Origin: Flavobacterium collinsii
GTDB lineage: Bacteria > Bacteroidota > Bacteroidia > Flavobacteriales > Flavobacteriaceae
Direction of reading: 5' to 3'
Length of the DNA: 64,000 nucleotides
Assembly: GCF_902804485.1 (NCBI RefSeq)
Contig: NZ_CADCST010000078.1
Span: 1-64,000 of the forward strand
A model generated the notes under the pieces. It did not search any database. It saw nothing but the letters and a program-made list of their open reading frames with translations, and was not told the DNA's origin. Shown here piece after piece: positions 1 to 7,628 of the stretch. The position numbers were made by a program, and so were the translations under genes. Positions within the stretch are counted from its first letter, which is position 1. The number at the start of each line of letters is the position of its first letter.

Positions 1-35
1 TTTCTAAATGGCAAGAGATTTTTGAAGTTTTTTTT
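1..35 (-). promoter_or_regulatory. Partial third tandem promoter at window edge
   Basis: On the minus strand an A/T tract is followed by CTTG (plus 12-15) and an AT-rich spacer that runs off the left edge. The layout copies the two complete promoters at 154-185 and 275-305, so this is probably the -33 half of a third one. Its -7 box would lie outside the window. Confidence 0.4.
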
Positions 36-153
36 AAGAAAATTTCTTTCCTTTTTCCCTTCTCTCCTTACCAGTCTTTCAATGAGCTTCCCGTGTTTTA
101 CCTCACTTAACTTCTATTTTTAAAAGTGTTCGGTGAACTTCGTTTGCGGGGCG

Positions 154-185
154 CAAATGTAATATCCATTTTCAAATCTCACAAG
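154..185 (-). promoter_or_regulatory. Strong Bacteroidetes-type promoter P2, firing leftwards
   Basis: Read on the minus strand, CTTG (plus 182-185) is followed after 20 nt by TACATTTG (plus 154-161), a full match to the Bacteroidetes -7 consensus TAnnTTTG. An A/T tract precedes the -33 element. The transcript would begin in a GC-rich stretch and run off the left edge. Nothing inside the window lies downstream of it. Tandem promoters of this kind typically precede rRNA operons in Flavobacterium, so that is the inferred target. Confidence 0.7.
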
Positions 186-274
186 CTTTTTTAAATCTTT
201 TTTTGAAAATTTCTTTTCGTTTTAATTCGTTTGCTTGTCAGTATTTCAGTGAACGTCTATCGCTGTTGCGGGTG

Positions 275-305
275 CAAAAGTAGTCACTTTATTGAGTTCT
301 GCAAG
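275..305 (-). promoter_or_regulatory. Strong Bacteroidetes-type promoter P1, firing leftwards
   Basis: Read on the minus strand, CTTG (plus 302-305) is followed after exactly 19 nt by TACTTTTG (plus 275-282), a perfect TAnnTTTG box. It lies about 120 bp upstream of P2. The two share flanking sequence (A/T tract, AAGCTTG, a GC-rich start, then a GTTCACnGAA motif), so they look like a tandem duplication. Confidence 0.7.
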
Positions 306-531
306 CTTTTTATCGAACTATTTTGAATCTTTTTTCAAACTTTATCTTAACACTCTGATAACACCCCTTTTACAAATTAAACTATTTTCAGGTTTGAAAG
401 GTTTTTCTTTAGTGAATTAGATTCAATACTACACCTTCCTTTGAAACACCCCTATTTTACTAGTCTCGCAAAGACACCAAGACGCCAAGTTTTTATTTTA
501 TGACCAATCTTTCCTCTGAAAACCTCTACCC
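306..531. other. Intergenic region without a supported gene
   Basis: AT-rich spacer between the leftward promoters and the structured element at 532. It contains a short low-complexity piece at 467-489 (CGCAAAGACACCAAG plus a partial repeat of it) of the kind scattered through this genome. I see no credible coding sequence here or anywhere in 1-780. The only open frame (500-715) is built from repeat sequence. Confidence 0.5.
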
Positions 532-609
532 TAGCCCCGATAGAAGTGGAAATCCTTTTGCTTTTTCCTTTAAAAAGCAAAAGATTGAAACGAATAGCGG
601 GAGAAAGCT
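532..609 (+). ncRNA. Structured dispersed element, copy 1
   Basis: The element begins TAGCCCCGATAGAAGTGG and ends AGCGGG...AGCT. The ends pair as an outer stem (AGC/GCT and CCCG/CGGG). The middle folds as CTTTTGCTTTTT, CCTTT loop, AAAAAGCAAAAG. A second copy at 45724-45798 keeps the conserved flanks but has a different inner stem that still pairs perfectly. That covariation argues for selection at RNA level or for a fold-dependent mobile repeat. From memory it resembles the Flavo-1 RNA motif of flavobacteria, but I could not check this. Confidence 0.55.
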
Positions 610-666
610 ACTAAATATCCCAAATCTCAAATTCCAAATCTCAAATTCCAAATTCCAAACCTCAAA

Positions 667-690
667 GCTTCGACTTCGATCAGCTGGACA
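667..690 (+). repeat. Dispersed 24-nt repeat, copy 1
   Basis: Matches GCTTCGACTTCG-nnCAGC-nnGACA, with related copies at 43065-43088 and 44343-44366, all in plus orientation. It is flanked by alternating AAATTCC/AAATCTC runs at 620-665. No function is known to me. It sits in a non-coding gap. Confidence 0.5.
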
Positions 691-726
691 AAAACTACTC
701 TTATCTAATAGGTAGTAAAAAAAACA

Positions 727-757
727 AACCCGACAGGTTGAAAAAACCTGTCGGGTT
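727..757 (-). terminator. Terminator of the LolC/E-like permease gene
   Basis: A 13-bp perfect stem (AACCCGACAGGTT and its complement) with a 5-nt loop is followed on the minus strand by TTTGTTTTTTTT. It lies 24 nt beyond the stop of the permease gene. The same stem sequence recurs at 28748-28778 and, degraded, at 59183-59216. Confidence 0.85.
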
Positions 758-780
758 GTATATATAACAGAACAACAAAA

Positions 781-2016
781 TTACTCGAAACGAATGGCTT
801 TAACAGGGGAGATCTTTGTGATTATATAGGAAGGAATTAACAACACTATGAAACACACTCCAATCGTAAGCAAATTCAACAAAACAATATACCCCCAATT
901 AAAATAGACTGGCGCCTCATTTACATAGTAGTTCTCAGGATTCAAACGAATTATTCCAAAGTGCTGCTGAATCAACAACAAAACAATACCAATTAGATTA
1001 CCCCAAAACAAGCCTTGAATAATAAGATAAAAAGCATTATACAAAAATACCTTTCGAACTGTCCAGTTATTAGCCCCTAATGCTTTTAGAATTCCAATCA
1101 TCTGAGTCCGCTCCAGAATCAAAACCAATAAAGCCACAACCATATTAATGGTAGCAACCAATATCATTACACCTAATATAACAATGATATTAAAATCAAA
1201 AAGCTGTAACCAATCAAATATATAACTATACTTTTCGATTATCGTTTTAGTATCTAAATTAGAAGATGTTTGATCGTAAATTTTCTCTCCCGTTGTTTTA
1301 ATAGCATCAAAGTCCTTAATAAACACTTCAAAAGCACCAATTTGATCGGCACTCCATTTATTTATCCTCTGAATATGCCTGATATCACCAAATATATAGG
1401 TTGCATCAAAATCCTGAAATCCTGAGCTAAAAATTCCAGCGATTTTAAATCTACGACTATTAGGCATTTTACCCTGCTCCTCTTTTATAAAAAAGGTATT
1501 AAAACTATCCCCAACTTTAAGATGAAGCCGGTTCGCAAGAAACCTGGAAATCAACACATCCTCATTCAGAGCTTTCGCATAATCCGGCACCCTTCCTTCT
1601 ACAAGATACTCTTCAATGTTCTTCCAGTCATAATCTGCCCCAACCCCTTTGAAAACTATACCTTCAAAAGAATTTTCTGTTCTGATAATTCCAGCCTTAG
1701 TAGCTATTGCCTGAATATGACTAACTTCAGGAACCGATTTGAAATTGGGATAAAAGTCTTGCTTTTTCAAAATTGGAATCAGCGTAACCTCGGAATTGTT
1801 ATTATCGAAATTTGATATTATAATCTGCCCGTTGAAAGCGGAAACTTTATCCCGTATTTTTTTCTGCAAGCCAATACCCGTTGCAACAGAAACAATCATC
1901 ATTATCATACCAATAGCGATAGCCGAAATAGCAATTTTAATGATTGGCGCCGAGATACTGCTTTTAAAATCTCTGGCAGTAATAAGTCTTTTAGCTATGA
2001 AATATTCTAAATTCAA
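781..2016 (-). CDS. FtsX/LolC-LolE-type ABC transporter permease
   Basis: A 411-residue inner-membrane protein with the MacB/FtsX layout: one membrane helix near residues 21-46, a large extracytoplasmic domain (about 50-270), then three helices near 273-299, 325-350 and 373-398. The family couples an ATPase in the cytoplasm to release of lipoproteins or to other periplasmic work. The N-terminal pattern and length fit the LolC/LolE lipoprotein-releasing permeases. No ATPase or second permease lies next to it, so its partner must be encoded elsewhere. Transcription ends at the hairpin at 727-757. The family is clear. The lipoprotein-release role is inferred from subfamily resemblance only. Confidence 0.8.
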   Translation of the reverse strand: MNLEYFIAKRLITARDFKSSISAPIIKIAISAIAIGMIMMIVSVATGIGLQKKIRDKVSAFNGQIIISNFDNNNSEVTLIPILKKQDFYPNFKSVPEVSHIQAIATKAGIIRTENSFEGIVFKGVGADYDWKNIEEYLVEGRVPDYAKALNEDVLISRFLANRLHLKVGDSFNTFFIKEEQGKMPNSRRFKIAGIFSSGFQDFDATYIFGDIRHIQRINKWSADQIGAFEVFIKDFDAIKTTGEKIYDQTSSNLDTKTIIEKYSYIFDWLQLFDFNIIVILGVMILVATINMVVALLVLILERTQMIGILKALGANNWTVRKVFLYNAFYLIIQGLFWGNLIGIVLLLIQQHFGIIRLNPENYYVNEAPVYFNWGYIVLLNLLTIGVCFIVLLIPSYIITKISPVKAIRFE

Positions 2017-2132
2017 ATTTTAAATTGTCTTGAAATTATTAATTATATCCCTTCTGGATTCATTCGAATCAAAATTACATTTAAAAAAGCAAAAAAAATG
2101 CTTTTAAAAACAATTACGAATTATTTAAGATC

Positions 2133-2627
2133 TTACAAAGGAAGTTTCTTTTTCATTTCTTCTACTATATTGTAAGCAGCAGGACAAATCGCAACATTTT
2201 TTAATGTTAAGTCCGCAATCTGATGAAATTTTTTACGATCAGTATGCGGGAACTCCCTGCAGGCCTTCGGACGAACATCATAAATCATACAATAATTTTC
2301 ACTATCCAAAAAAGTACAAGGCACGCTTTTTAACACATAATCTTTGTCCTCATCAATTTTGAGATATTGTTCAATGAATTGTTGTGGCTTTTGTCTGAAT
2401 GATTTTGAAATCCTTTCGATATCAGCCAAAGTAAACAAAGGCCCGGTCGTTTTACAGCAATTAGCACATTGCAAACAATCTGTTTTCCTAAATTCAGCAT
2501 CATGCAAATCCTGCATCACGTAATCCAAATTCTTCGGTTGTTTCTTTTTAAGCTTATCAAAATACTTTTTGTTTTCGATATGCTTATCTTTGGCTAACTT
2601 ATTTAAGTTATTTAAAATTTGCTTCAA
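2133..2627 (-). CDS. YkgJ-family Cys-cluster protein
   Basis: A 164-residue soluble protein with the YkgJ (UPF0153) Cys signature: C51, C54, C57 and C58 in DCLQCANCC, then further cysteines in CTFLDSENYC and RPKACREFP. These presumably bind zinc or an Fe-S cluster. Biochemical function is not established for the family. The N-terminal 45 residues are Lys-rich and helical. It is divergently oriented to the methyltransferase gene at 2702, separated by 74 nt that carry its -7 promoter box. A second Cys-rich protein with a similar motif (DUF3109) is encoded at 52669. Confidence 0.8.
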   Translation of the reverse strand: MKQILNNLNKLAKDKHIENKKYFDKLKKKQPKNLDYVMQDLHDAEFRKTDCLQCANCCKTTGPLFTLADIERISKSFRQKPQQFIEQYLKIDEDKDYVLKSVPCTFLDSENYCMIYDVRPKACREFPHTDRKKFHQIADLTLKNVAICPAAYNIVEEMKKKLPL

Positions 2628-2650
2628 GTTTAAAATTTAAAGTTGATGTG

Positions 2651-2658
2651 CAAAATTA
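2651..2658 (-). promoter_or_regulatory. -7 box for the YkgJ-family gene
   Basis: The minus strand reads TAATTTTG, a full TAnnTTTG match, 24 nt before the start codon. I see no clear TTTG element at the expected -33 distance, so only the -7 half is supported. Confidence 0.45.
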
Positions 2659-2701
2659 AACAACTTTAAACTTGAAACCTTAAACTTTGAACTAAAATAC
2701 G

Positions 2702-3409
2702 ATGAAAGATCTTTTCGGGAAAGCCATGTATGATTTCCAAACCAATAATTCACCAGAGGATATTATTACCGAAACTTCAATTTCTGAAGAAGATGAGATG
2801 AGTGTGGATTATTTATTTCGTTCGTATAACGAAATGCCTAAACTCGAACAAAAAGCATTACAACTGGCATTCGGAAAAACTTTAGATGTAGGCTGCGGAG
2901 CAGGAAGTCATAGTTTGTCTTTACAAAAGGATCGAAATCTGGACGTTACAGCGATTGACATTTCACCAAAAGCGATCGAAACCTGTAAACTGCGTGGGGT
3001 ACAAAACGCCAAGGTTCAAAATATACTGGATTTTGACGAAGGAAAATTCGATACTATCATTTTATTAATGAATGGCGTTGGAATTTTTGGCAAATTAAAC
3101 AACTGCAACCAATACCTGTCCAAACTTAGGTCATTATTGAACCCCGGAGGACAAATATTACTTGACAGCTCAGACATTATTTACATGTTTGACGAAGATG
3201 AAGATGGAGGAAAATGGATCCCATCAAGCAATGAGTATTATGGGGAGCTTGTTTTCAATATTTCATACAAAGGAGACAAAGAAGAACCTTTCGACTGGTT
3301 GTACCTAGACTACAATACCCTACAAAATGCTGCTAATGCCAACGGATTAAAATGCGAATTGATTCTCGAAGGCGATCATTATGATTATCTGGCCAAACTT
3401 TCTTTATAA
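2702..3409 (+). CDS. Class I SAM-dependent methyltransferase
   Basis: A 235-residue cytoplasmic protein with a Rossmann-type methyltransferase core. Motif I is LDVGCGAG at residues 61-68, the acidic residue ending strand 2 is in VTAIDISP near 80, and motif IV-like ILLMNGVGIFG follows near 122. The substrate cannot be told from sequence. The 60-residue N-terminal extension is acidic and probably a helical cap. It is followed after only 12 nt by a DinB/YfiT-like gene on the same strand, so the two are probably co-transcribed. Confidence 0.8.
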   Translation: MKDLFGKAMYDFQTNNSPEDIITETSISEEDEMSVDYLFRSYNEMPKLEQKALQLAFGKTLDVGCGAGSHSLSLQKDRNLDVTAIDISPKAIETCKLRGVQNAKVQNILDFDEGKFDTIILLMNGVGIFGKLNNCNQYLSKLRSLLNPGGQILLDSSDIIYMFDEDEDGGKWIPSSNEYYGELVFNISYKGDKEEPFDWLYLDYNTLQNAANANGLKCELILEGDHYDYLAKLSL

Positions 3410-3421
3410 AATGAGTAAATT

Positions 3422-3967
3422 ATGAACGAAACAGATTTAGAAAAACTAAAATATCCCATTGGAAAATTTCAAGCTCCAAAAGATTACAATGCCGAATATA
3501 TTTCCACTAATATCGCCATCATCGAATCGTTTCCGAATAAATTAAAGAAAGAAACTATTGATTTGACTGAAGAACAGCTCGACACTCCATATCGTCCTGG
3601 CGGATGGACTGTTCGACAAGTAATTCACCATTGTGCCGAAAGTCACATGAACTGTTTTATCCGATTAAAATGGGCTTTAACAGAAAACAATCCGGTAATA
3701 AAGGCTTATGATGAAAAATTGTGGTCGGAGCTTCCGGATAATCTGACCATGCCGATCGAACCAACCTTACAGTTATTGGAAGGATTGCACTTTAGACTAG
3801 CCTATATCATGAAAAATCTAAGCGGGTCAGATTTAGACAAATCGTTTATTCATCCCGAAAATAATTCCGAATACTTATTAAAACAAATTATTGGAATGTA
3901 TGCATGGCACAGTAACCACCATATGGCTCATATCACCACCTTAAAAAAGAACAAAAACTGGGATTAG
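3422..3967 (+). CDS. DinB/YfiT-like putative metal-dependent hydrolase or S-transferase
   Basis: A 181-residue four-helix-bundle protein of the DinB/YfiT superfamily. The metal-binding histidines are visible in VRQVIHHCAESH (around residues 60-70) and in WHSNHHMAHI (around 160-170). Bacillus YfiT relatives include bacillithiol transferases that attach the thiol to electrophiles. The opening segment (YPIGKF near residue 12) fits the YfiT branch better than the DNA-damage DinB branch. It follows the methyltransferase gene by 12 nt and ends before a strong bidirectional terminator. The fold is well supported. The bacillithiol link is inferred. Confidence 0.75.
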   Translation: MNETDLEKLKYPIGKFQAPKDYNAEYISTNIAIIESFPNKLKKETIDLTEEQLDTPYRPGGWTVRQVIHHCAESHMNCFIRLKWALTENNPVIKAYDEKLWSELPDNLTMPIEPTLQLLEGLHFRLAYIMKNLSGSDLDKSFIHPENNSEYLLKQIIGMYAWHSNHHMAHITTLKKNKNWD

Positions 3968-4014
3968 AACAAAATGTTTATTTGTTTCACATAGCACAGC
4001 TCCTATTATAAAAG

Positions 4015-4044
4015 AAAAAATCTCTTCAATTGAAGAGATTTTTT
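4015..4044. terminator. Bidirectional terminator between YfiT-like gene and queE
   Basis: A perfect palindrome AAAAAATCTCTTCAA/TTGAAGAGATTTTTT lies between two convergent genes. It has U-tracts on both strands and can end transcription from either side. Confidence 0.9.
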
Positions 4045-4053
4045 TATATCGAT

Positions 4054-4686
4054 TTAAGGAATATTTAAATACTTATGCGTTTGAAGTGAAACTCTCCATT
4101 TCGGATTGTTCATTACATAATCAACAATCAGAGGTGTCATTTCTTCTTTTTTACTCCATTCCGGCTGAAGAAACAATATAGCATTATCATTTACCAAATC
4201 TGCCTGCTCTTCTGCAAAAATAAAATCGTGCTTGTTGTAAATAATCACTTTTAACTCATGTGCATTATCATATACGGTTTGAGTTGGCAGTTTATTCTTT
4301 TTAGGAGAAAGGCAAATCCAATCCCAGGTTCCAGTTAACGGATACGCGCCTGAGGTTTCAATATGAACTTTCAATTTTTTATTCTTCAACTCCTGAGTCA
4401 ACAAACTCATATCCCAAGTTAAAGGCTCACCACCAGTAATCACTACAGTATCAGCTTGACTTGACGCATTACTTACAATTAAATCAATACTCGTTGGCGG
4501 ATGTAACTCAGCATTCCAACTTTCCTTCACATCGCACCAGTGACAACCAACATCACAACCTCCAATTCGTATAAAGTAAGCAGCTGTTCCGGTATGAAAA
4601 CCTTCCCCTTGAATGGTATAAAATTCTTCCATCAAAGGCAACATAGCTCCTTTATTTACTTCTAATTGTATTTCTTTTGATAACAT
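4054..4686 (-). CDS. queE: 7-carboxy-7-deazaguanine synthase QueE
   Basis: A 210-residue radical SAM enzyme that converts 6-carboxy-tetrahydropterin to 7-carboxy-7-deazaguanine, a step toward preQ0 and queuosine. The cluster-binding cysteines are C44, C48 and C51 in GGCDVGCHWCD, the CxxxCxxC form. The N-terminal EEFYTIQGEG is the usual QueE opening, and VVITGGEPLTW carries the GGEP SAM-binding motif. Length fits the short Bacteroidetes QueE. queA, which acts late in the same pathway, is at 28800. Its promoter has a perfect -7 box 18 nt upstream of the start codon. Confidence 0.92.
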   Translation of the reverse strand: MLSKEIQLEVNKGAMLPLMEEFYTIQGEGFHTGTAAYFIRIGGCDVGCHWCDVKESWNAELHPPTSIDLIVSNASSQADTVVITGGEPLTWDMSLLTQELKNKKLKVHIETSGAYPLTGTWDWICLSPKKNKLPTQTVYDNAHELKVIIYNKHDFIFAEEQADLVNDNAILFLQPEWSKKEEMTPLIVDYVMNNPKWRVSLQTHKYLNIP

Positions 4687-4703
4687 TATTTTATTTTAAA
4701 GTG

Positions 4704-4711
4704 CAAAGATA
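4704..4711 (-). promoter_or_regulatory. -7 box of queE
   Basis: TATCTTTG on the minus strand matches TAnnTTTG perfectly, 17 nt before the queE start codon. A TTTG lies 17 nt further upstream, slightly closer than the usual 19-21 nt. The predicted leader is very short. Confidence 0.6.
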
Positions 4712-4735
4712 GTCAATTAAATACGGAACAAAAAA

Positions 4736-4763
4736 AACCGATAGTTCAAAGAAACTATCGGTT
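4736..4763 (-). terminator. Terminator of the Ton operon
   Basis: An 11-bp stem (AACCGATAGTT and its complement) with a 6-nt loop is followed on the minus strand by a run of seven or more T. It sits 23 nt past the stop of the TPR gene and marks the end of the seven-gene exbB-to-TPR unit. Confidence 0.88.
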
Positions 4764-4786
4764 ATTCATTTAATTAAAAACTTATA

Positions 4787-6454
4787 TTATTTTAAAGTTT
4801 TTACAGATTGTGTTGCGTAAGCATTTGTAGGATCTAAAGCTAAAGTTTTATTGAAATACTCAACCGCTTTTACTTTATCCGTATTAGCATAACTCGCACC
4901 TATACTGTTGTAAGCCTCCACTACTTTTTTCACTGTAGCTGGTTTAGCCAATTCTTCAGCTCCTTTAGCAGTGATACTTGTAACATATTCTTCGTAGTTT
5001 TTAATGATCAAATCATCTTTCTCCAACAAGTTATTGATTCTTCCTTTATACAAGTAAGCTTCACTATAAGATGGAGAAGCTTCTAATATTCTATCAAAAG
5101 CAGCTTCAGCTTTTCCTAAAGCAACAGCATCTGCAGCACCATTCGTTTTATTTGCGTTCGCATAATAAAGAGAAATACCGTAGTAAATATTATCATCTAA
5201 ATAGTTTTTAGACTCTTTATTAGTTGTTCCAAGCTCTAAAACAGCAGCTGCCTGAGTAAATTGTTTCTTTCCAAACAAAGCTTTTCCTAAATCAGAAAGT
5301 TCTTCCACTACTAAAGGCTCTAATTCAATAGCTTTTTTGATATCTGCTAAACCAGCGTCAAACGAAGCCTGATCTACAGTTCCGTCTGCAGCAGTTCCTT
5401 TTTTAATTTTAGACAAACCTAAGTACAAATAATCTCTACCAATTACTTTATTAGAAGGTACTTTGATATAATCTTCAATAGATTTGATAGCTACATCAAC
5501 ATTTCCGTTCTCATAAGCAGCATAACCTAAATATCTAAAAATTCTAGGATTTACTTTATCTTCTGCAATCATCTTGTTCGCAACAGTCTCTAAACTCTTA
5601 TAATCTTTAACCAGAATTAAGAAATCAGCATGACGCATTTTTGAATCTAAAGAGTAATCCGTAAGATTTAAATACTTCTCATAGTTTGTAATTGCATTTT
5701 GCATATTTACTTTAGAAGTAGATGGTTTATTTCTACCCCATTTGTAATAGGTCTCAGCCAATTCTCTGTAAACAGGTCCGTAGTTAGCATTCAAAGCGAT
5801 TACTTCATTAAAAGATTTGATCGCCTCATCATAAGACTTAGCCCCTTTCAACAAAACTCCCAATTGCATTTTTGCTCTCAAAAGTGTCGGATCTGCAGTA
5901 AACGCATCACGGTATGCTTTGTACGCATCGTTTTGATTGTTTGCTCCATAATACGCATCACCAATAGCCAAAAGTGCAGTTGCATTTTGAGGATCAATTA
6001 ATAAAGCACGTTTCAGAGTAGCAATCGCATTTGCATAGTCTGGTGAAGTAGAATTCATATATGCTCTACCGATGTAAATGAACTCCTCTACATCTTTACG
6101 CTTCATATCTTTTATCGCCAAACCAAAGTTTGCCTGAGCAGCAGCAGTATTTTTTGTATCAAGATCCAACTGACCTAATCCTATATAACTTAAGTTTTTC
6201 TTATCTGACGCCTGTAAACCATTTGCAAAGTAAATTTTAGCAGAATCAATAATTGCCTGATTTAAATACACATTACCTAAAACAAAATTAGCTTCTCCGT
6301 CAGAAGGTTTTGCTTTGATGATTGATTTTAGCAATGATTTTGCTTTTTGAAATTGCTCAGCGTCTATTGCCTTTTTAGCTTCTTTGATATCTTGCGCTTT
6401 TGCAACAGTAGCTGAAGCAACTAAGGCAAGACTAAAAATTTTAAATTTATTCAT
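4787..6454 (-). CDS. Exported tetratricopeptide-repeat protein of the Ton operon
   Basis: A 555-residue protein with a cleavable signal peptide (about residues 1-20, ending in AKAQ). The remainder is many TPR-like helix pairs, for example the A/F/G-rich repeats at 30-230 and the final pair near 520-550. It should be a periplasmic scaffold. It is the last gene of the exbB-exbD-exbD-tonB operon, 17 nt after the PstS-like gene, and ends at a strong hairpin. Genes of this type follow tonB in many Bacteroidetes, but I know of no defined role. No catalytic domain is visible. Confidence 0.82.
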   Translation of the reverse strand: MNKFKIFSLALVASATVAKAQDIKEAKKAIDAEQFQKAKSLLKSIIKAKPSDGEANFVLGNVYLNQAIIDSAKIYFANGLQASDKKNLSYIGLGQLDLDTKNTAAAQANFGLAIKDMKRKDVEEFIYIGRAYMNSTSPDYANAIATLKRALLIDPQNATALLAIGDAYYGANNQNDAYKAYRDAFTADPTLLRAKMQLGVLLKGAKSYDEAIKSFNEVIALNANYGPVYRELAETYYKWGRNKPSTSKVNMQNAITNYEKYLNLTDYSLDSKMRHADFLILVKDYKSLETVANKMIAEDKVNPRIFRYLGYAAYENGNVDVAIKSIEDYIKVPSNKVIGRDYLYLGLSKIKKGTAADGTVDQASFDAGLADIKKAIELEPLVVEELSDLGKALFGKKQFTQAAAVLELGTTNKESKNYLDDNIYYGISLYYANANKTNGAADAVALGKAEAAFDRILEASPSYSEAYLYKGRINNLLEKDDLIIKNYEEYVTSITAKGAEELAKPATVKKVVEAYNSIGASYANTDKVKAVEYFNKTLALDPTNAYATQSVKTLK

Positions 6455-6471
6455 CTCTAATTGTAATTAAT

Positions 6472-7395
6472 TTATTCTTTATCTTTTACTATTTGACTCC
6501 TTATTATAAGCTTTCTTCCAGGAGATCTAACTGGTAACAAACCAGATTTTAAAACTATCCTTTGTCCAATATCACCAGCAATAAAGGATGCAAATCCCAT
6601 ACCCAAACCAGAGTAACCCTGGCAATTTACAATAAACAAATCACGTGCCAAAGGATATTTTTCTTCGGCAAGATCATTTTGAGTAGGACTGTAATATTGA
6701 TTACTATTTAGTCCCTTAACACTCAATACATTTATTTTCTTAACCACACCTGCCATGCTTGGTGAGGGCTGAGAGAGCCAATTTACACCAACTACCCCAA
6801 TCATACCATCATTCTCAGACACAAATTTAATAACTTCGTCGTTCGTCTTAAAGGAAAAAACACCTTTTGCAGGAATATCTTTTACTTTAGCCAACTCCTT
6901 CATATAACGCACCGTGCTTGAGTTTGGATTATCAAATACAAGTCCTTTAATTCTTGCATCAGGTTTACCCTGCATAAAATCGATTACCGTTTTCAACGCT
7001 ATTAATGTATCATTATTGCCTTTGTTCGAAATAAAAGCAATTGCATCTGTCGCAAAAGGGGTAACTCTAGGTTTAATTTTACTTTTTTCAAATTTAGCTA
7101 CTTCTTCTTTAGTCAAATTTCTTGTAGTTATTACCACTTTAGCTTTCTGATTTAACAAATCATTGATAAGCTCTCCTTCTGACTTAGGTTTAACTGTAAA
7201 TTTAGCATCGGAATAGGTTCCTTCAAAAACCGCCACCTGATCATCTACAATAGGCTTTACAGTTTCATCAACAGTAATATCAATCGATCCTTTTAAAATT
7301 GTTTCATTATCAACTTCATTCTTGCTTTTTTGGTTGCACATCGCAAACAAAAAAACAAAAACAATTAAGCCTGCAATTTTACTATACTTTAACAT
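6472..7395 (-). CDS. PstS-like substrate-binding lipoprotein
   Basis: A 307-residue lipoprotein: the signal peptide ends in FLFAMC with the lipidated Cys at residue 20. The rest resembles the periplasmic phosphate-binding (PstS-like, PBP type II) fold. Signs are an ITVDETVKPIVDDQ opening near 38, SSTVRYMKEL near 160, GMIGVVGVNWL near 198 and a YPLARDLF segment near 250. PstS proteins normally serve a PstCAB transporter, but none is present here. Instead the gene lies in the Ton operon, 2 nt after a small membrane protein gene. The ligand and role are unknown. A periplasmic sensor or adaptor function is conceivable but unsupported. Confidence 0.75.
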   Translation of the reverse strand: MLKYSKIAGLIVFVFLFAMCNQKSKNEVDNETILKGSIDITVDETVKPIVDDQVAVFEGTYSDAKFTVKPKSEGELINDLLNQKAKVVITTRNLTKEEVAKFEKSKIKPRVTPFATDAIAFISNKGNNDTLIALKTVIDFMQGKPDARIKGLVFDNPNSSTVRYMKELAKVKDIPAKGVFSFKTNDEVIKFVSENDGMIGVVGVNWLSQPSPSMAGVVKKINVLSVKGLNSNQYYSPTQNDLAEEKYPLARDLFIVNCQGYSGLGMGFASFIAGDIGQRIVLKSGLLPVRSPGRKLIIRSQIVKDKE

Positions 7396-7397
7396 AA

Positions 7398-7628
7398 TTA
7401 TTCTGATTTTGAATTAATTAATCTCAAAAAACGAATTGCTGAATACACTATCAATAATCCACCAAAAGCATATCTGTATTTAGGTTCCATTTCCAGCGGA
7501 AGTTTCTCCCAAAACATAATCATTAAACCGAGTACAAGATATATTAAAAAAAACAGTATTCCTAAAACAAGAAGAAATCGCTCTTTGAGCGATTTCTTCT
7601 GAATATTATTAAGCATATTTTTTAACAT
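7398..7628 (-). CDS. Small membrane protein of the Ton operon
   Basis: A 76-residue protein with two predicted membrane helices, about residues 18-38 (FLLVLGILFFLIYLVLGLMI) and 52-66, and a basic N-terminus. The start codon overlaps the tonB stop codon (TAATG), which suggests translational coupling, and the PstS-like gene follows after 2 nt. I do not recognise a named family. It is probably an inner-membrane accessory of the exbB/exbD/tonB unit, an inference from position only. Confidence 0.7.
   Translation of the reverse strand: MLKNMLNNIQKKSLKERFLLVLGILFFLIYLVLGLMIMFWEKLPLEMEPKYRYAFGGLLIVYSAIRFLRLINSKSE

Noticed and set aside
500-715. Open frame of 71 codons on the plus strand
   Set aside because: It spans the structured element, the AAATTCC low-complexity run and the dispersed 24-nt repeat. 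The composition is repeat-derived, so it is not a credible gene.
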